NCBI GenBank assembly: GCA_024663395.1
Contig: JANFAH010000115.1
Coordinates: forward strand, 1-64,000
DNA length: 64,000 nucleotides
Source: Pisolithus tinctorius
Lineage: Eukaryota > Basidiomycota > Agaricomycetes > Boletales > Pisolithaceae
Direction of reading: 5' to 3'
Shown here: positions 23,369-34,373 of the stretch, one piece after another
Numbering within the stretch: the first letter of the stretch is position 1
Layout: the number at the start of each line of letters is the position of its first letter
The notes under the pieces: generated by a model
The model's database searches: none
What the model saw: only the letters and a program-made list of their open reading frames with translations
Told to the model about the DNA's origin: nothing
Program-made: the position numbers and the translations under genes

Positions 23369-25187
23369 TTATGCAATCTTGACCGTCTATACCACATACC
23401 GTCAACGATTATATAAAAAACCCCAAAATAAACTCACCTTTGCATACAAAGATTCCACGACCTTCCCAACCTGCTCAAGTGTATCAATTGCAGCACCATA
23501 CGTATCCTATCAACGGACAAGTCAGCAGCGTGACGTGGCAACTGCAAGCAAGGACTACTTACGTCTACTTCTGGTTCGTCAAAGACTAATAGACGTCCCT
23601 TTCCTTGATCGAGGACGCCATAAAACACTTTGTCCAGTATCATCTGGGACAGCCTTTATGAACAAAACGCAGGTGAGTGCGTTACGAGTAAATTGTGTAT
23701 GGTGAAAAAGCTCACTTTGCCTCGACGTCCTGTCGACCTTGACCGACTTGTTTGGCGACGTAATCGATCTCGACGACGGAATAGGGTTCAATGATGCGTA
23801 ACAGGTTCTGTTCGAGAAGCGTATCGTAAAGCGCCGCGAGGTGCGAACGGATCGTGGGGTCCGACGAGAGTTCTGCCCAACACGATGGTCGGAGGATGAG
23901 GGAAATGGAACATTCATCGAAGGGGAGACGCACCATCTTATAATCCCTTAGCACCTTTTCGAATTCAGCCAAGTTACGGTTTTGGTGGGCAAGCGCTATC
24001 GCACGCATACATTCGATCTCACGCAGTTGAGCATATTTCACCGCCAGTTTGATAGATAAAAGAGTGGTGACGTCCTCTGGCTGCGAGAAAGGTGAGTCTG
24101 GGACCAGTTGATGATGGAAGATACGCACGAGATTCAGCATGACTTTGCATAGGAGCATATACTTCAATGCATTCAGTGCGCTCGGGTCATCTTGAGACGA
24201 CATGTTCTCAAACGTTTCATAAAAGTAGGAGTAGGCAGTGGTGTAATCTTTATCCTCTGCGTGAAGAATCCCAGATTGTAAATCGAGAGCTGCTTGTAGA
24301 TGTGGTGGGCAGTATATTGAGTTAGCAGCCGTCCGAGCTGATGTGAGGGCAGCCTAGAATAGTCGAGTCGGGTGAGCTGTGTTCCGGAAGCAAGGAAGAA
24401 TTGTACCTTTGCTTTTACCAAGTTTCCGATGCCGCGATAGACACGACTCTCGAGGAGATGGACTTCGGTGAGGATCATCTTGTCGTCCAATTTCTTGAGT
24501 TCGGTAAGGAGGGTATCTATCCGTGTCAGAGCAGCTTTAAACTGTGAAGCTTCCAACTGGCTAGGTGGATATGAGAAATACATGCACAGGCATATATGTA
24601 TGGCGAGACTCACAGCGAGACGAGACGGATTTCCAAGCTGTGTTTGAGGAATATCCGTTTCTCGCGTTTCGACCAGTCGATGTTATCCAGTAGAACGTCA
24701 ATTTGGGTCTGACGACTATTGGGTATGTCGTTGAAGTAATTGAGTAGGGTACGAACTACATGGGTGAACGTGAGTTTCAGTACAGTAACTGGAGCATTGG
24801 CACACACTGAGTTTTGCAGTTTTGGCTTTCGCGGTGGACGACATGAACGATCTCGAGAGGGTGATCACCTCTGCCAACCCTTGTGCATTTCTGCTCGTCC
24901 ATGAGGGCGACTGTGACAAGGAGGAATCGGCAAGTGGGCTCACCTCTGATCTCGGTATAGTTCTGCGAGTTTAATCATGGCGTTTTCTTGGTCTCGCAGT
25001 ACCTGATCTCTCTCGACATTGGACGGCGATGCTGTTGGGGGTGAAGTGATTGGGTAGCTTGGATGGCACCGAACACAAGTGACAAACCTGACGAGACGAG
25101 AATTTGCTTGTAAATTTCTTCTGCCCGTGCTGGGTTGGCATTCTTAGCTTCGTCCAGCAGTGCTTGGTTGGTGGTCATGGTGGTCAT
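23369..25187 (-). CDS. rpn6: 26S proteasome lid subunit Rpn6 (unit 2; one apparent frameshift)
   Basis: Rpn6 (PSMD11 family) is a scaffold of the proteasome lid and contacts base and core. About nine exons from ATG 25,187 (a second ATG lies at 25,178) give [31 protein letters not shown], the helical-repeat region ([35 protein letters not shown]) and the PCI domain ([45 protein letters not shown]). The last exon is only TVKIA plus the stop at 23,369. At about 23,940 the exon end reads GATTATAAGATG, where unit 3 has GATTATAAAGATG. The missing A puts the next exon (ELSSDP) out of frame. This is either a real lesion or a sequence error, because all other exons are clean. Divergent with rpn7, 87 bp away. 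Confidence 0.85.
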
Positions 25188-25274
25188 GGTGGTGGTGGTG
25201 GTGGTGACGCGTCCGTCGTGGGACTACTAACACCGGGCACTGACGCGTTCCTCCTACTTCCAAGCAACCTAGCC
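25188..25274. promoter_or_regulatory. Shared rpn6/rpn7 bidirectional promoter region
   Basis: Only 87 bp separate the rpn6 start (25,187, minus) from the rpn7 start (25,275, plus), so both core promoters and leaders must lie here or overlap the opposite gene. The segment is GGT-repeat-rich at the rpn6 side and contains ACGCGT twice-like elements (GACGCGTCC and GACGCGTTC) about 40 bp apart. In unit 1 both CG-containing sites are mutated; in unit 3 they read GACATGTCC and GACACGTTC. Regulatory meaning is inference. Confidence 0.5.
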
Positions 25275-26805
25275 ATGGCCGACGACACTGTCCTCCCCAT
25301 ACCGAATCTCAGCCTCCCACAACACCTGTTTACGCTTATAAACCCTTCTCTGGGCCATCTACACGATGTCGCACGCAAATCGCTCTTGGAAGGCATCAAG
25401 GCAGACAGTGCGTAGACACTTAACGATCAAACACAGGCTCATATCGGTGCAGACATGGCCCCCTACTATCGGGCGCTCACCTCTTCAAGTGGGACAGACG
25501 TCGATCCAGCACTCCTCGAATCCATGGAAAAGGAAAACGAAGAGCAACTCAAGAAATTGGATGAACGTCTGGCTGAAGCCCAGAAGACAGAGGGGGAATC
25601 TGAAATATCGGACGCCTTGAAGGCGAGGGCGAACCATCTCACTCGGATAGGTGATAAGGTATATCCCAGGTGGTCCCGGTTTGCAATCCCGAGCTTATGG
25701 GGAATGTGTGTAGGATGCGGCTGTCGCAGCCCAACGACTTGCCTTGGAGAAAACACCAGGCCTTGGGTCAAGGATAGATATTACCCTGACTCTCATCCGA
25801 ATAGGCTTCTTCTTTGGAGATAATACCCTCATCACCGAGAACCTTGCCGGGGCGGAAAAGTGGGTCCACGGACGTTATTCATTTATCTCACTCATGTGAT
25901 TTGGACAGACTCATTGAGGAAGGGGGTGATTGGGACAGACGGAATCGTCTTAAGGTGTATCGTGGCTTACACGCAGTTTCCATTCGGCAGTTTAAATTGG
26001 GGGGCGAGCTGTTGCTCGATGCTCTGTCCACGTTTACTGCTACGGAACTCATCTCCTATAATGACTTCGTTGCACTCGCCGTCATCAGCAATACGCTCAC
26101 CCTCCCAAGGGTAGACTTGAAGAAAAAGGTGGGCGATCCGTCCTCTTTGTGGCGTGGTTTGACCAACATGTCACTTATCATCACTGCTTCTACCCAGCTC
26201 ATTGCCTCTCCTGAAGTCATCTCGGTTCTTCCAGAACTGCCTGTCCTGGAAGATCTTCTGCGGAATCTCTATGACTGTCACTACGCCAAATTTTTCGTAG
26301 CGCTAGGTACGCTCTCACCGTAATCCTTATCAATGAACCCACACGGACTGACGTGAACATTTTCTTTTCATGGAATTATTACCCTGTCCACTATGATGGG
26401 TTCCGCTGACAGCCACACTCGAGCAAACGTATTTACTCCCTTCCCGACTTTTGTCTCCCCACACTCGATACTATGTGCGCGAAATGCGTATCCTCGCCTA
26501 TGCACAACTATTGGAATCGTATCGGAGCGTGACGCTAGAGAGTCTCGGTGGCGCGTTTGGCGTGAGCGTTGACTACATCGACAGGTGGGTCGATTTTTCT
26601 TTTTGGTTGGATGTACTGAAGGGACTGGCGTAGGGAACTCTCGCGGTTCATCGCAAATGGGCGGTTGCATTGCACGATCGATAAAGTGCATGGGATTGTG
26701 GAGACGACCAGACCGTCGATCAAGACGGCACAATATGAGAAAGTGGTCAAGCAGGGGGATGTACTGTTGAATTCCCTGCAGAGACTCAGTAAAGTACTGT
26801 ACTGA
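25275..26805 (+). CDS. rpn7: 26S proteasome lid subunit Rpn7 (unit 2, intact)
   Basis: Seven exons splice in frame to 385 residues: 25,275-25,407, 25,453-25,658, 25,714-25,859, 25,909-26,128, 26,198-26,306, 26,413-26,584, 26,634-26,805. All introns have GT-AG ends. Landmarks are [64 protein letters not shown], and the PCI domain with [29 protein letters not shown] and the winged-helix end [20 protein letters not shown]. Rpn7 (PSMD6 family) forms part of the proteasome lid ring next to Rpn6 and Rpn3. Length fits the family (about 390). It is the only one of three copies with no visible lesion. Confidence 0.93.
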
Positions 26806-26904
26806 TCACTGGCTGGCATTAGTGTGGACTTTCCTTGCGTAATCGTAAACTGATCTGGGGTTGTCGGTTCACATTATTATCTGACCATTTTGGACGTCGA
26901 GGGA

Positions 26905-27690
26905 TGTGCCATTATCCAATGAAATAGCAATCCGAGGCGACCAGCACGCCACATACAGGTTCGGCGACGGGTCCGTCATCGTCACTATCCATTGGACACT
27001 CAGCAATCGTGACCCGGAGGAAGACACAGTGTTATTCAAACTACATTCGAGCCTACTCGCTCGAAACTCGACATACTTGGGCCGCGTTCCCAAAGGACCG
27101 GGTACAGATGAAGGGGAGTCAGTCGAGTCGAATAACTCGCGAATATCACAGGTGACAGTCCCACCTGGACTTGGCGTACGGGTGGAAGAATTCGTGTCAT
27201 TACTGGAACATCTATGCCATGATACGTGAGCGTTTTTCAGTGTCTACGTTGCAACAACCATGGCTCGATATCAGGTGTTATATTGACGATTGAACTCCCC
27301 CCTTCCTCCTCACAGCCCTCTACCATTGAAGTCTCCAATCATGTCGCTTCGATCCTTCGCGCGACCTCCCGATCACAGCTCGACCTTCCCGGCTTACGCG
27401 CTCTCGTACGAAGCTACTTAGAAGCGATGTTTCCAAGTGGTCCTTTACCGATTACGCATCTAGATCATCTCGAGGAGGCATTGGCACTGACGACGGCGTA
27501 TGACATCAGATGGGTAAGTCCGTCTCCGTCGACTCAACCGTTTTTTTGTACCCGTATTCGGACGGACTAACGTCTGGATCGGTCCCATCGTGTGATCAAC
27601 AGGTTTTTGTGCCGGAGAATAATTGGGCTCATCCTCAGATCCGAAAGGGCATTTATTACACTCTCGTCATGACAACTGACTTTGAAACAG
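26905..27690 (+). pseudogene. Truncated BTB/POZ gene BTB-A (unit 2)
   Basis: It encodes the BTB exon (RFGDGSVIVTIHWTLS, LFKLHSSLLARNSTY), a second exon (ALVRSYLEAMFPSGPLP) and the start of a third (IRKGIYYTLVMTTDFETE). It then runs into the GTPase 3' region at about 27,690; the two last exons of the BTB gene are absent. The codon aligned to the ATG of BTB-B is GTG, and the nearby ATG is out of frame. Truncation and start loss are shared with the other units, so BTB-A died before the unit was amplified. CpG is preserved, unlike in unit 1. Confidence 0.75.
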
Positions 27691-28349
27691 AAATGGGGAG
27701 TGCTGGGTTGCAGCTACTAAGCAGTGATGGTCACCAGGGTTGCCAACTCTGGTCCAGACTCACCTAGGGATTGGACTGGCCCAGATGAATTGGTCTCCAA
27801 ACACATGACCACCTCAAAAGCTATAACACCATGACATGAATATCTTGCAGCAGGGTTTAAAGCCATTGGGTTGAGTGCACTTGATGATGGAAGCATTGTT
27901 GCAAGCAATGAGCATAACTGGAACAAATACAAAGGTACACCTTATGAAACCTGTATACATGAGTATAGCCATGGCCATGAGTACTTACATGTAGGAGTAT
28001 TTACCATTAGTTCAGACACATTCTCTGGTTGGATTCCATATTTTTACATCACATCAATGTATACAAGTGAACACAATGTTTCAAACTTCAAACATTCAAA
28101 TCAGTGAAGAAATAGCAGAAATATGGATTTATGTGTGACAAGCACCAACATCACACTGATGCCAGGTATGTTGCAGTGCAAATTGAATATTGAGCATGCC
28201 TTACAAATTGATGATAAGAAATAGTCCCATACCTAGACATGCTACTCTTAATGTTTTGACCATATTCAAACATTATTGGCCTTCAACAGCATGTTTGCTG
28301 AAAACATCTCAGAATGGTAACTCCATAAATAGTGAAAATGTCCACTTAC
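27691..28349 (-). other. 3' region of the G-domain gene, unit 2
   Basis: Counterpart of 12,391-13,036. CpG is lost from about 27,650 onward although the BTB-A sequence just to the left keeps it. Short minus-strand frames (27,717-27,932) resemble those of unit 1. No exon can be assigned safely. Confidence 0.35.
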
Positions 28350-28733
28350 ACATGCGATGCTCAGTGATCATCTTGATAATAGCATCACATAAACCATCCA
28401 TATCACCTTTATGGTCATGAAAAGCTGCCTTGACAGCATTTGAAATGGCAGATTGTATTTTGGACCTGTTGTATTCCTCCACACTCAATGACAAAACCTC
28501 CTGCCAAAGATGTTGCCCTTGCTGCATTAAAAAGTAAGAATGCTCAGCAACAAGCAAGCATCCTAGAGCAGTGAGTATATCTTGTGTAGGCAATGGGAAA
28601 CACTTACCAATGGCATGTTCAGCCATTGATTGGAGACTTGGGAACCTCCCCAACAAAGTGACATCGTTGGGCAGAGCTGGCATTTGGGCAGCAGCATCAA
28701 CTTCAAATTTTGACTGGTATTCTGTATGTTTGC
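28350..28733 (-). CDS. C-terminal helical exon, probably of the G-domain gene (unit 2)
   Basis: The exon matches unit 1 with the same frame and splice sites. It carries MPALPNDVTLLGRFPS, SMAEHAIGKCFPLP, YFLMQQGQHLWQEVLSLS and CDAIIKMITEHRM. The two copies differ mainly by conservative substitutions and have no stops, which argues for recent function. It is probably joined to the GTPase exons at 31,312-32,809 across the satellite; a separate small gene is the alternative. The 28,734-29,147 stretch between exon and satellite has no clear exon. Confidence 0.5.
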
Positions 28734-29147
28734 CTTAGACAAAAAGGGGTATTAGGCCAATGCTTACAAGCTAAGAGTTTTAATGGCACATGTGTGACAA
28801 ATATGGTCAAAGTATACATGGATGAGAAATGTAGCCAGTTGTGGCTGCTATAGGTTACACACCTCCTGCCATGGAAGAGGTCACACCAAGGGCACCACCA
28901 CACAACCACAATCAGTATATGCATGCAAAAAAGCATGGAACCACTCACATTCTGCCATAAAAGGTGGTTTGGGGAGTCCAGAAAATGTAGCAAATATCAG
29001 GGGCAACTGAGTAGAAACACTTACAAGCTACAAGTCATGTGGAACCCAAAGTATGGAAGTCAAGGGAATCAGGAAAGATCCAACATTGGATTAAACTCAC
29101 ATACATTCTGCCATACCATCATCATGAACAGTGCAAGGTATTGCACT

Positions 29148-31190
29148 GAGCAGACATCCAGCCAAACATGCCATGAAATCACTCACCTCCTGTCATGCCA
29201 CCAACATCAAGAGTGCAAGTGAGGCCATTGAGCAGACATCCAGCTAAACATGCCATCAAATCACTCACACGCTGTCATGCCACCAACATCAAGAGTGCAA
29301 GTGAGGCCATTGAGCAGACATCCAGCTAAACATGCCATCAAATCACTCACCCACTGTCATGCCACCAACATCAAGAGTGCAAGTGAGGCCATTGAGCAGA
29401 CATCCAGCTAAACATGCCATCAAATCACTCACATGCTGTCATGCCACCAACATCAAGAGTGCAAGTGAGGCCATTGAGCAGACATCCAGCTAAACACGCC
29501 ATCAAATCACTCACACGCTGTCATGCCACCAACATCAAGAGTGCAAGTGAGGCCATTGAGCAGACATCCAGCTAAACATGCCATCAAATCACTCACAGCC
29601 TGTCATGCCACCAACATCAAGAGTGCAAGTGAGGCCATTGAGCAGACATCCAGCTAAACATGCCATCAAATCACTCACATGCTGTCATGCCACCAACATC
29701 AAGAGTGCAAGTGAGGCCATTGAGCAGACATCCAGCTAAACATGCCATCAAATCACTCACACGCTGTCATGCCACCAACATCAAGAGTGCAAGTGAGGCC
29801 ATTGAGCAGACATCCAGCTAAACATGCCATCAAATCACTCACAGCCTGTCATGCCACCAACATCAAGAGTGCAAGTGAGGCCATTGAGCAGACATCCAGC
29901 TAAACATGCCATCAAATCACTCACACGCTGTCATGCCACCAACATCAAGAGTGCAAGTGAGGCCATTGAGCAGACATCCAGCTAAACATGCCATCAAATC
30001 ACTCACACGCTGTCATGCCACCAACATCAAGAGTGCAAGTGAGGCCATTGAGCAGACATCCAGCTAAACATGCCATCAAATCACTCACAGCCTGTCATGC
30101 CACCAACATCAAGAGTGCAAGTGAGGCCATTGAGCAGACATCCAGCTAAACATGCCATCAAATCACTCACAGCCTGTCATGCCACCAACATCAAGAGTGC
30201 AAGTGAGGCCATTGAGCAGACATCCAGCCAAACATGCCATCAAATCACTCACAGCCTGTCATGCCACCAACATCAAGAGTGCAAGTGAGGCCATTGAGCA
30301 GACATCCAGCCAAACATGCCATGAAATCACTCACCTCCTGTCATGCCACCAACATCAAGAGTGCAAGTGAGGCCATTGAGCAGACATCCAGCTAAACATG
30401 CCATCAAATCACTCACACGCTGTCATGCCACCAACATCAAGAGTGCAAGTGAGGCCATTGAGCAGACATCCAGCTAAACATGCCATCAAATCACTCACAC
30501 GCTGTCATGCCACCAACATCAAGAGTGCAAGTGAGGCCATTGAGCAGACATCCAGCTAAACATGCCATCAAATCACTCACAGCCTGTCATGCCACCAACA
30601 TCAAGAGTGCAAGTGAGGCCATTGAGCAGACATCCAGCTAAACATGCCATCAAATCACTCACAGCCTGTCATGCCACCAACATCAAGAGTGCAAGTGAGG
30701 CCATTGAGCAGACATCCAGCCAAACATGCCATGAAATCACTCACCTCCTGTCATGCCACCAACATCAAGAGTGCAAGTGAGGCCATTGAGCAGACATCCA
30801 GCTAAACATGCCATCAAATCACTCACACGCTGTCATGCCACCAACATCAAGAGTGCAAGTGAGGCCATTGAGCAGACATCCAGCTAAACATGCCATCAAA
30901 TCACTCACCCACTGTCATGCCACCAACATCAAGAGTGCAAGTGAGGCCATTGAGCAGACATCCAGCTAAACATGCCATCAAATCACTCACACGCTGTCAT
31001 GCCACCAACATCAAGAGTGCAAGTGAGGCCATTGAGCAGACATCCAGCTAAACATGCCATCAAATCACTCACCCACTGTCATGCCACCAACATCAAGAGT
31101 GCAAGTGAGGCCATTGAGCAGACATCCAGCTAAACATGCCATCAAATCACTCACATACTGCCATGCCACCAACATCAAGAGCATGAATCA
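29148..31190. repeat. 82-bp satellite array, unit 2 (about 25 copies)
   Basis: Same 82-bp unit as in unit 1, but more homogeneous. At the four-base variable site the order along the array is CTCC, ACGC, CCAC, ATGC, ACGC, AGCC, ATGC, ACGC, AGCC, ACGC, ACGC, AGCC, AGCC, AGCC, CTCC, ACGC, ACGC, AGCC, AGCC, CTCC, ACGC, CCAC, ACGC, CCAC, ATAC. A higher-order block (ACGC, ACGC, AGCC, AGCC, sometimes AGCC again, CTCC) appears twice. This indicates growth by multi-unit duplication. Confidence 0.95.
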
Positions 31191-31311
31191 CCCTAGTCAG
31201 CAAATCCAGCATGGCCATGCCATTAATTACCCACATCCTGTTAATACATGCAAGGGAACATAAAATGGGAGTGTCATTCACTCCATATGTTGGAAGAATT
31301 TTGACACTTAC

Positions 31312-32809
31312 ACCACAATTTGGAAACCATTTCAGCAAGTCACATTCCAATTCTTTTGCATCCACCTGCAATCTTCCCTTGAAACCTAGCTCCATTCTGT
31401 TTCTCAATGTCCTTCAGATGATCAGTATCTACACCAAAACACACTTGCTTACTTACCTGTGCACAGCATATTGAACACATAGTGCAATACTTGACTGCTG
31501 GGTTGATATAAGTAGCCTTTGTAAACCTTCCTCATTCAACACATTTGCTGTGCAATCCATCAAAGCACTGCAGTCTGCACTCTCTTGATGCATCTCTGCC
31601 ACCACCAGAATTTTCTAGTAGCACTATCTCTGAGTGATGAAATACTCACTCTGAAGTGACACATATCCTTTAGGTGGAAACTGGCACTTGCCAAGCTCCT
31701 GCTTTATGTGGTCAAGCCACTTTTCCAACAGTTCTCCCTGCTTTTCTGCTGCCCTTTCCTTTGCCTCAGCTATGGCCAAACCTTCATCCAGAAGCCCCCT
31801 TAGTGCAGGGAGGTACAAGGCATCCACTTTGGTCAATAGCACTATCACAGGAACTATGCAGAAGTTTAGTCACATGCAATCCTATCTGTGGAAGCCTTTT
31901 TCTTACCATGACCTGTGTCACACTCATTGAAGAATTTCCGCTCAGCTGCAGTTACTGTCCTGTGGTAGTCTGTCATGGGGATACAAAACCTACATTCATT
32001 TCTTCACTCAGCCTGTAGTTACTCGCAATGTATTCCTTACCAAATGGCATGGATTCGTTCATTCACCCTCATTGTGGCTCCACGTTCAGCCACAAAACCC
32101 CGCATCTGGTCAAACTGCTGGACGGTACCTGCTTCGAACCCACAGGAGTCATGGAACACAAAGCGCGGGTTACTCTGAAACACGACCTCTTGCTCGATAT
32201 TATGGTAGCCACGCTGAGAGCACTCAGCATTCATATGAATTTCCACGAGTCAACATGGCATCTTACTCCCAAAGTGCCTTGCACGACAGTACCGTCCATC
32301 TGAAATTGTTAGATAGCTTTCACCAATCCTATAGGACTATACCTTTTTTCCTTTCCCATCGAAGATCTCCGGCTTTTCTGTAGAGTTGCACACTCTTTGG
32401 AGGATGGTGGTTTTACCGGCATTCGCTCTGCCCATGACCAGAATTCGAAAGCGCTCAATGTTTTTCATGTATTCTTGAGCCATCTCAGAATTGAGACGGT
32501 AAGCAGGTCCAGAAGACGCAGTTGCTGAGACTCGGAATTAGACAATTTAGATTTCACGAAGAGCGACAATAATACCTTCCGGAGTCGCTTCAATCTGAGG
32601 GGGAACTGGATTCGCCACATCACCAATAAGACCACTAGCTTCAGTGTTCCGATATTAAGCATGTCATGTTTCGTGGGCTAGAACAATATCACACCTGCAG
32701 CCGTAGCTTCAGTTGCAGTAGGAGCTACATCGCTTGGATCGCTCTGGCGGGCACGATGCGAATCACTGCCAAGCGACTTGAACCACTTCTTGATACGACC
32801 AGGAGCCAT
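31312..32809 (-). CDS. G-domain (P-loop GTPase) protein, N-terminal exons (unit 2)
   Basis: Same architecture as unit 1, from ATG 32,809: MAPGRIKKWFKSLGS, linker, SSGPAYRLNSEMAQEYMKN, GRANAGKT, FVFHDSCGFEAGTVQQF, CDTGH, LLTKVDAL, FPPKGYVSL, LLKWFPNCG and a GTAAGT donor at about 31,311. Exons are in frame and all motifs kept; differences from unit 1 are mostly substitutions. It is likely a functional pair with unit 1, or one of two recent copies. GTP binding and hydrolysis are expected from the motifs; the biological role is unknown. CpG content changes abruptly at about 32,000, inside the gene. Confidence 0.75.
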
Positions 32810-33017
32810 GTGAATGTAAGATACGATTCTGTATACTTCAAAATGCGGAGTTTAAGACGTGCGGAGGATCAGCGTGAAGCCCGTTGTCGTGGTGTCGACT
32901 CACAGCAAGTCGACCGATATCAGCGCGCCTACCTCTCACTTACGCGCACGTGTGCTTATGTAATTAGTAAAGTATCGGTTTGCATCATTATCCCATCTTG
33001 GGCGTCGAGAGGTATGC

Positions 33018-34373
33018 CATTGTCCAATGCAATAACGATGCGAAGTGACCAGCACGCCAAGTACTGGTTCGATGACGGCTCCGTTATTGTCACCATCCAT
33101 CGGACACTCAGCAATCGTGACCCGGAGGAAGACACAGTTCTATTCAAACTGCATTCGAGCCTGCTCGCTCGACACTCAACATACTTTGGCCGTGCTCTCA
33201 AGGGCCCGGGTACAGACGAATGGGAGTCAGTCAAGTCTGGTAACTCGCGCATATCAAAGGTGACAGTCACACCTGGACTTGGCGTACGGGCGGAAGAATT
33301 CGTGTCATTACTGGAACATCTATACCATGATACGTGAGCATTTTCCCGTGTCTACGTTGCAACACCCATGGCTCGATATCAGCTCTTATGCTGAAGATTG
33401 AACTACTCCCCCCTTTCTCCTCACAGCCCTCTATCATCAAAGTCTCCATTCAATCATGTTGCTTCGATCCTCCGCGTGTCCTCCCCATCTCAACTCGACT
33501 TTCCGGGCTTACACGCTCTCGCACGAAGCTACTTAGAAGCGATGTTTCCAAGTGGTCCTTTACCGTTTACGCATCCCGATCATCTCGAGGAGGCATTGGC
33601 ACTGACGACGGCGTATGACATCAGATCGGTAAGTCCGTCTCCGTCAATCCAACCGTTTTTTTATACCTGTATTCGGACGGACTCATGTCTGGATCGGTCC
33701 CATTGCGTGAACAACACCTTTCATACCGGAAAATAATCGTGCTCGTCCTCAGATCCGAAAGGGCATTTATTACAGCCTCGTCACAACAACTGACTTCGAA
33801 ACAGAAGAGGTAGGTGAGGAAGGAAAGAACAAGTGAACAATAGAGAAAACAATCTGGCGAATGGTCAAGATGGCATCGTCGAAGATTCGAAGACCAGACA
33901 CACTGTTTTGTCGCCTGCAGATGTAGAGAGATGCAGGAGGTTGATGGCTGGGATTGTGGATCATTTCACGCCCATATTGTTCACACCGGTAGGTGCAATC
34001 TTTTGTGTGTCTCTTGTTCGCACCCGAAACCGCCAGTCGGACTGCGGCACGCAATGAATGATTCTCCCTCGCCCTTCCGGATCGAACGCCCTATTGACTC
34101 CAACTTCTACTCATATTTAACGCTCTCCTTTCCCAGCCCACAACGCCACATATGGCGTGCACGGACGTGTTCGCCGATAAATGGATGTCACTCGTCATCC
34201 CCTCCGCGATCTCGGATGGTGGGGTGTACAAACCTCTCGAGACCCTGGAATTCATAAAGCAACTCGATTGGGCAGCTGAGGGATTATGTCCTGCATGTGT
34301 GAGGGAGAAAAGGGAAGAGTGGACAGAGGAGCAGGCCGTGGTGTGGGATAAGGTGGACCGTTGGCTTGGCTAG
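33018..34373 (+). pseudogene. BTB/POZ domain gene BTB-B (unit 2, frameshifted)
   Basis: From ATG 33,018 the exons encode MPLSNAITMRSDQHAKYWF, the BTB core (LFKLHSSLLARHSTYFGRA), SYLEAMFPSGPLPFTHPDHL and IRKGIYYSLVTTTDFETEE, with an intact GTGAGC donor after exon 1. After DFETEE the sequence GGTGAGGAAGGAAAGAACAAGTGA shifts frame and stops, compared with the open version in unit 1. The downstream exons (SPADVERCRRLMAGIV; VFADKWMSLVIPSAIS; CPACVREKREEWTEEQ; WLG, stop 34,373) remain recognisable. Units 1 and 2 thus carry different lesions. Confidence 0.6.
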
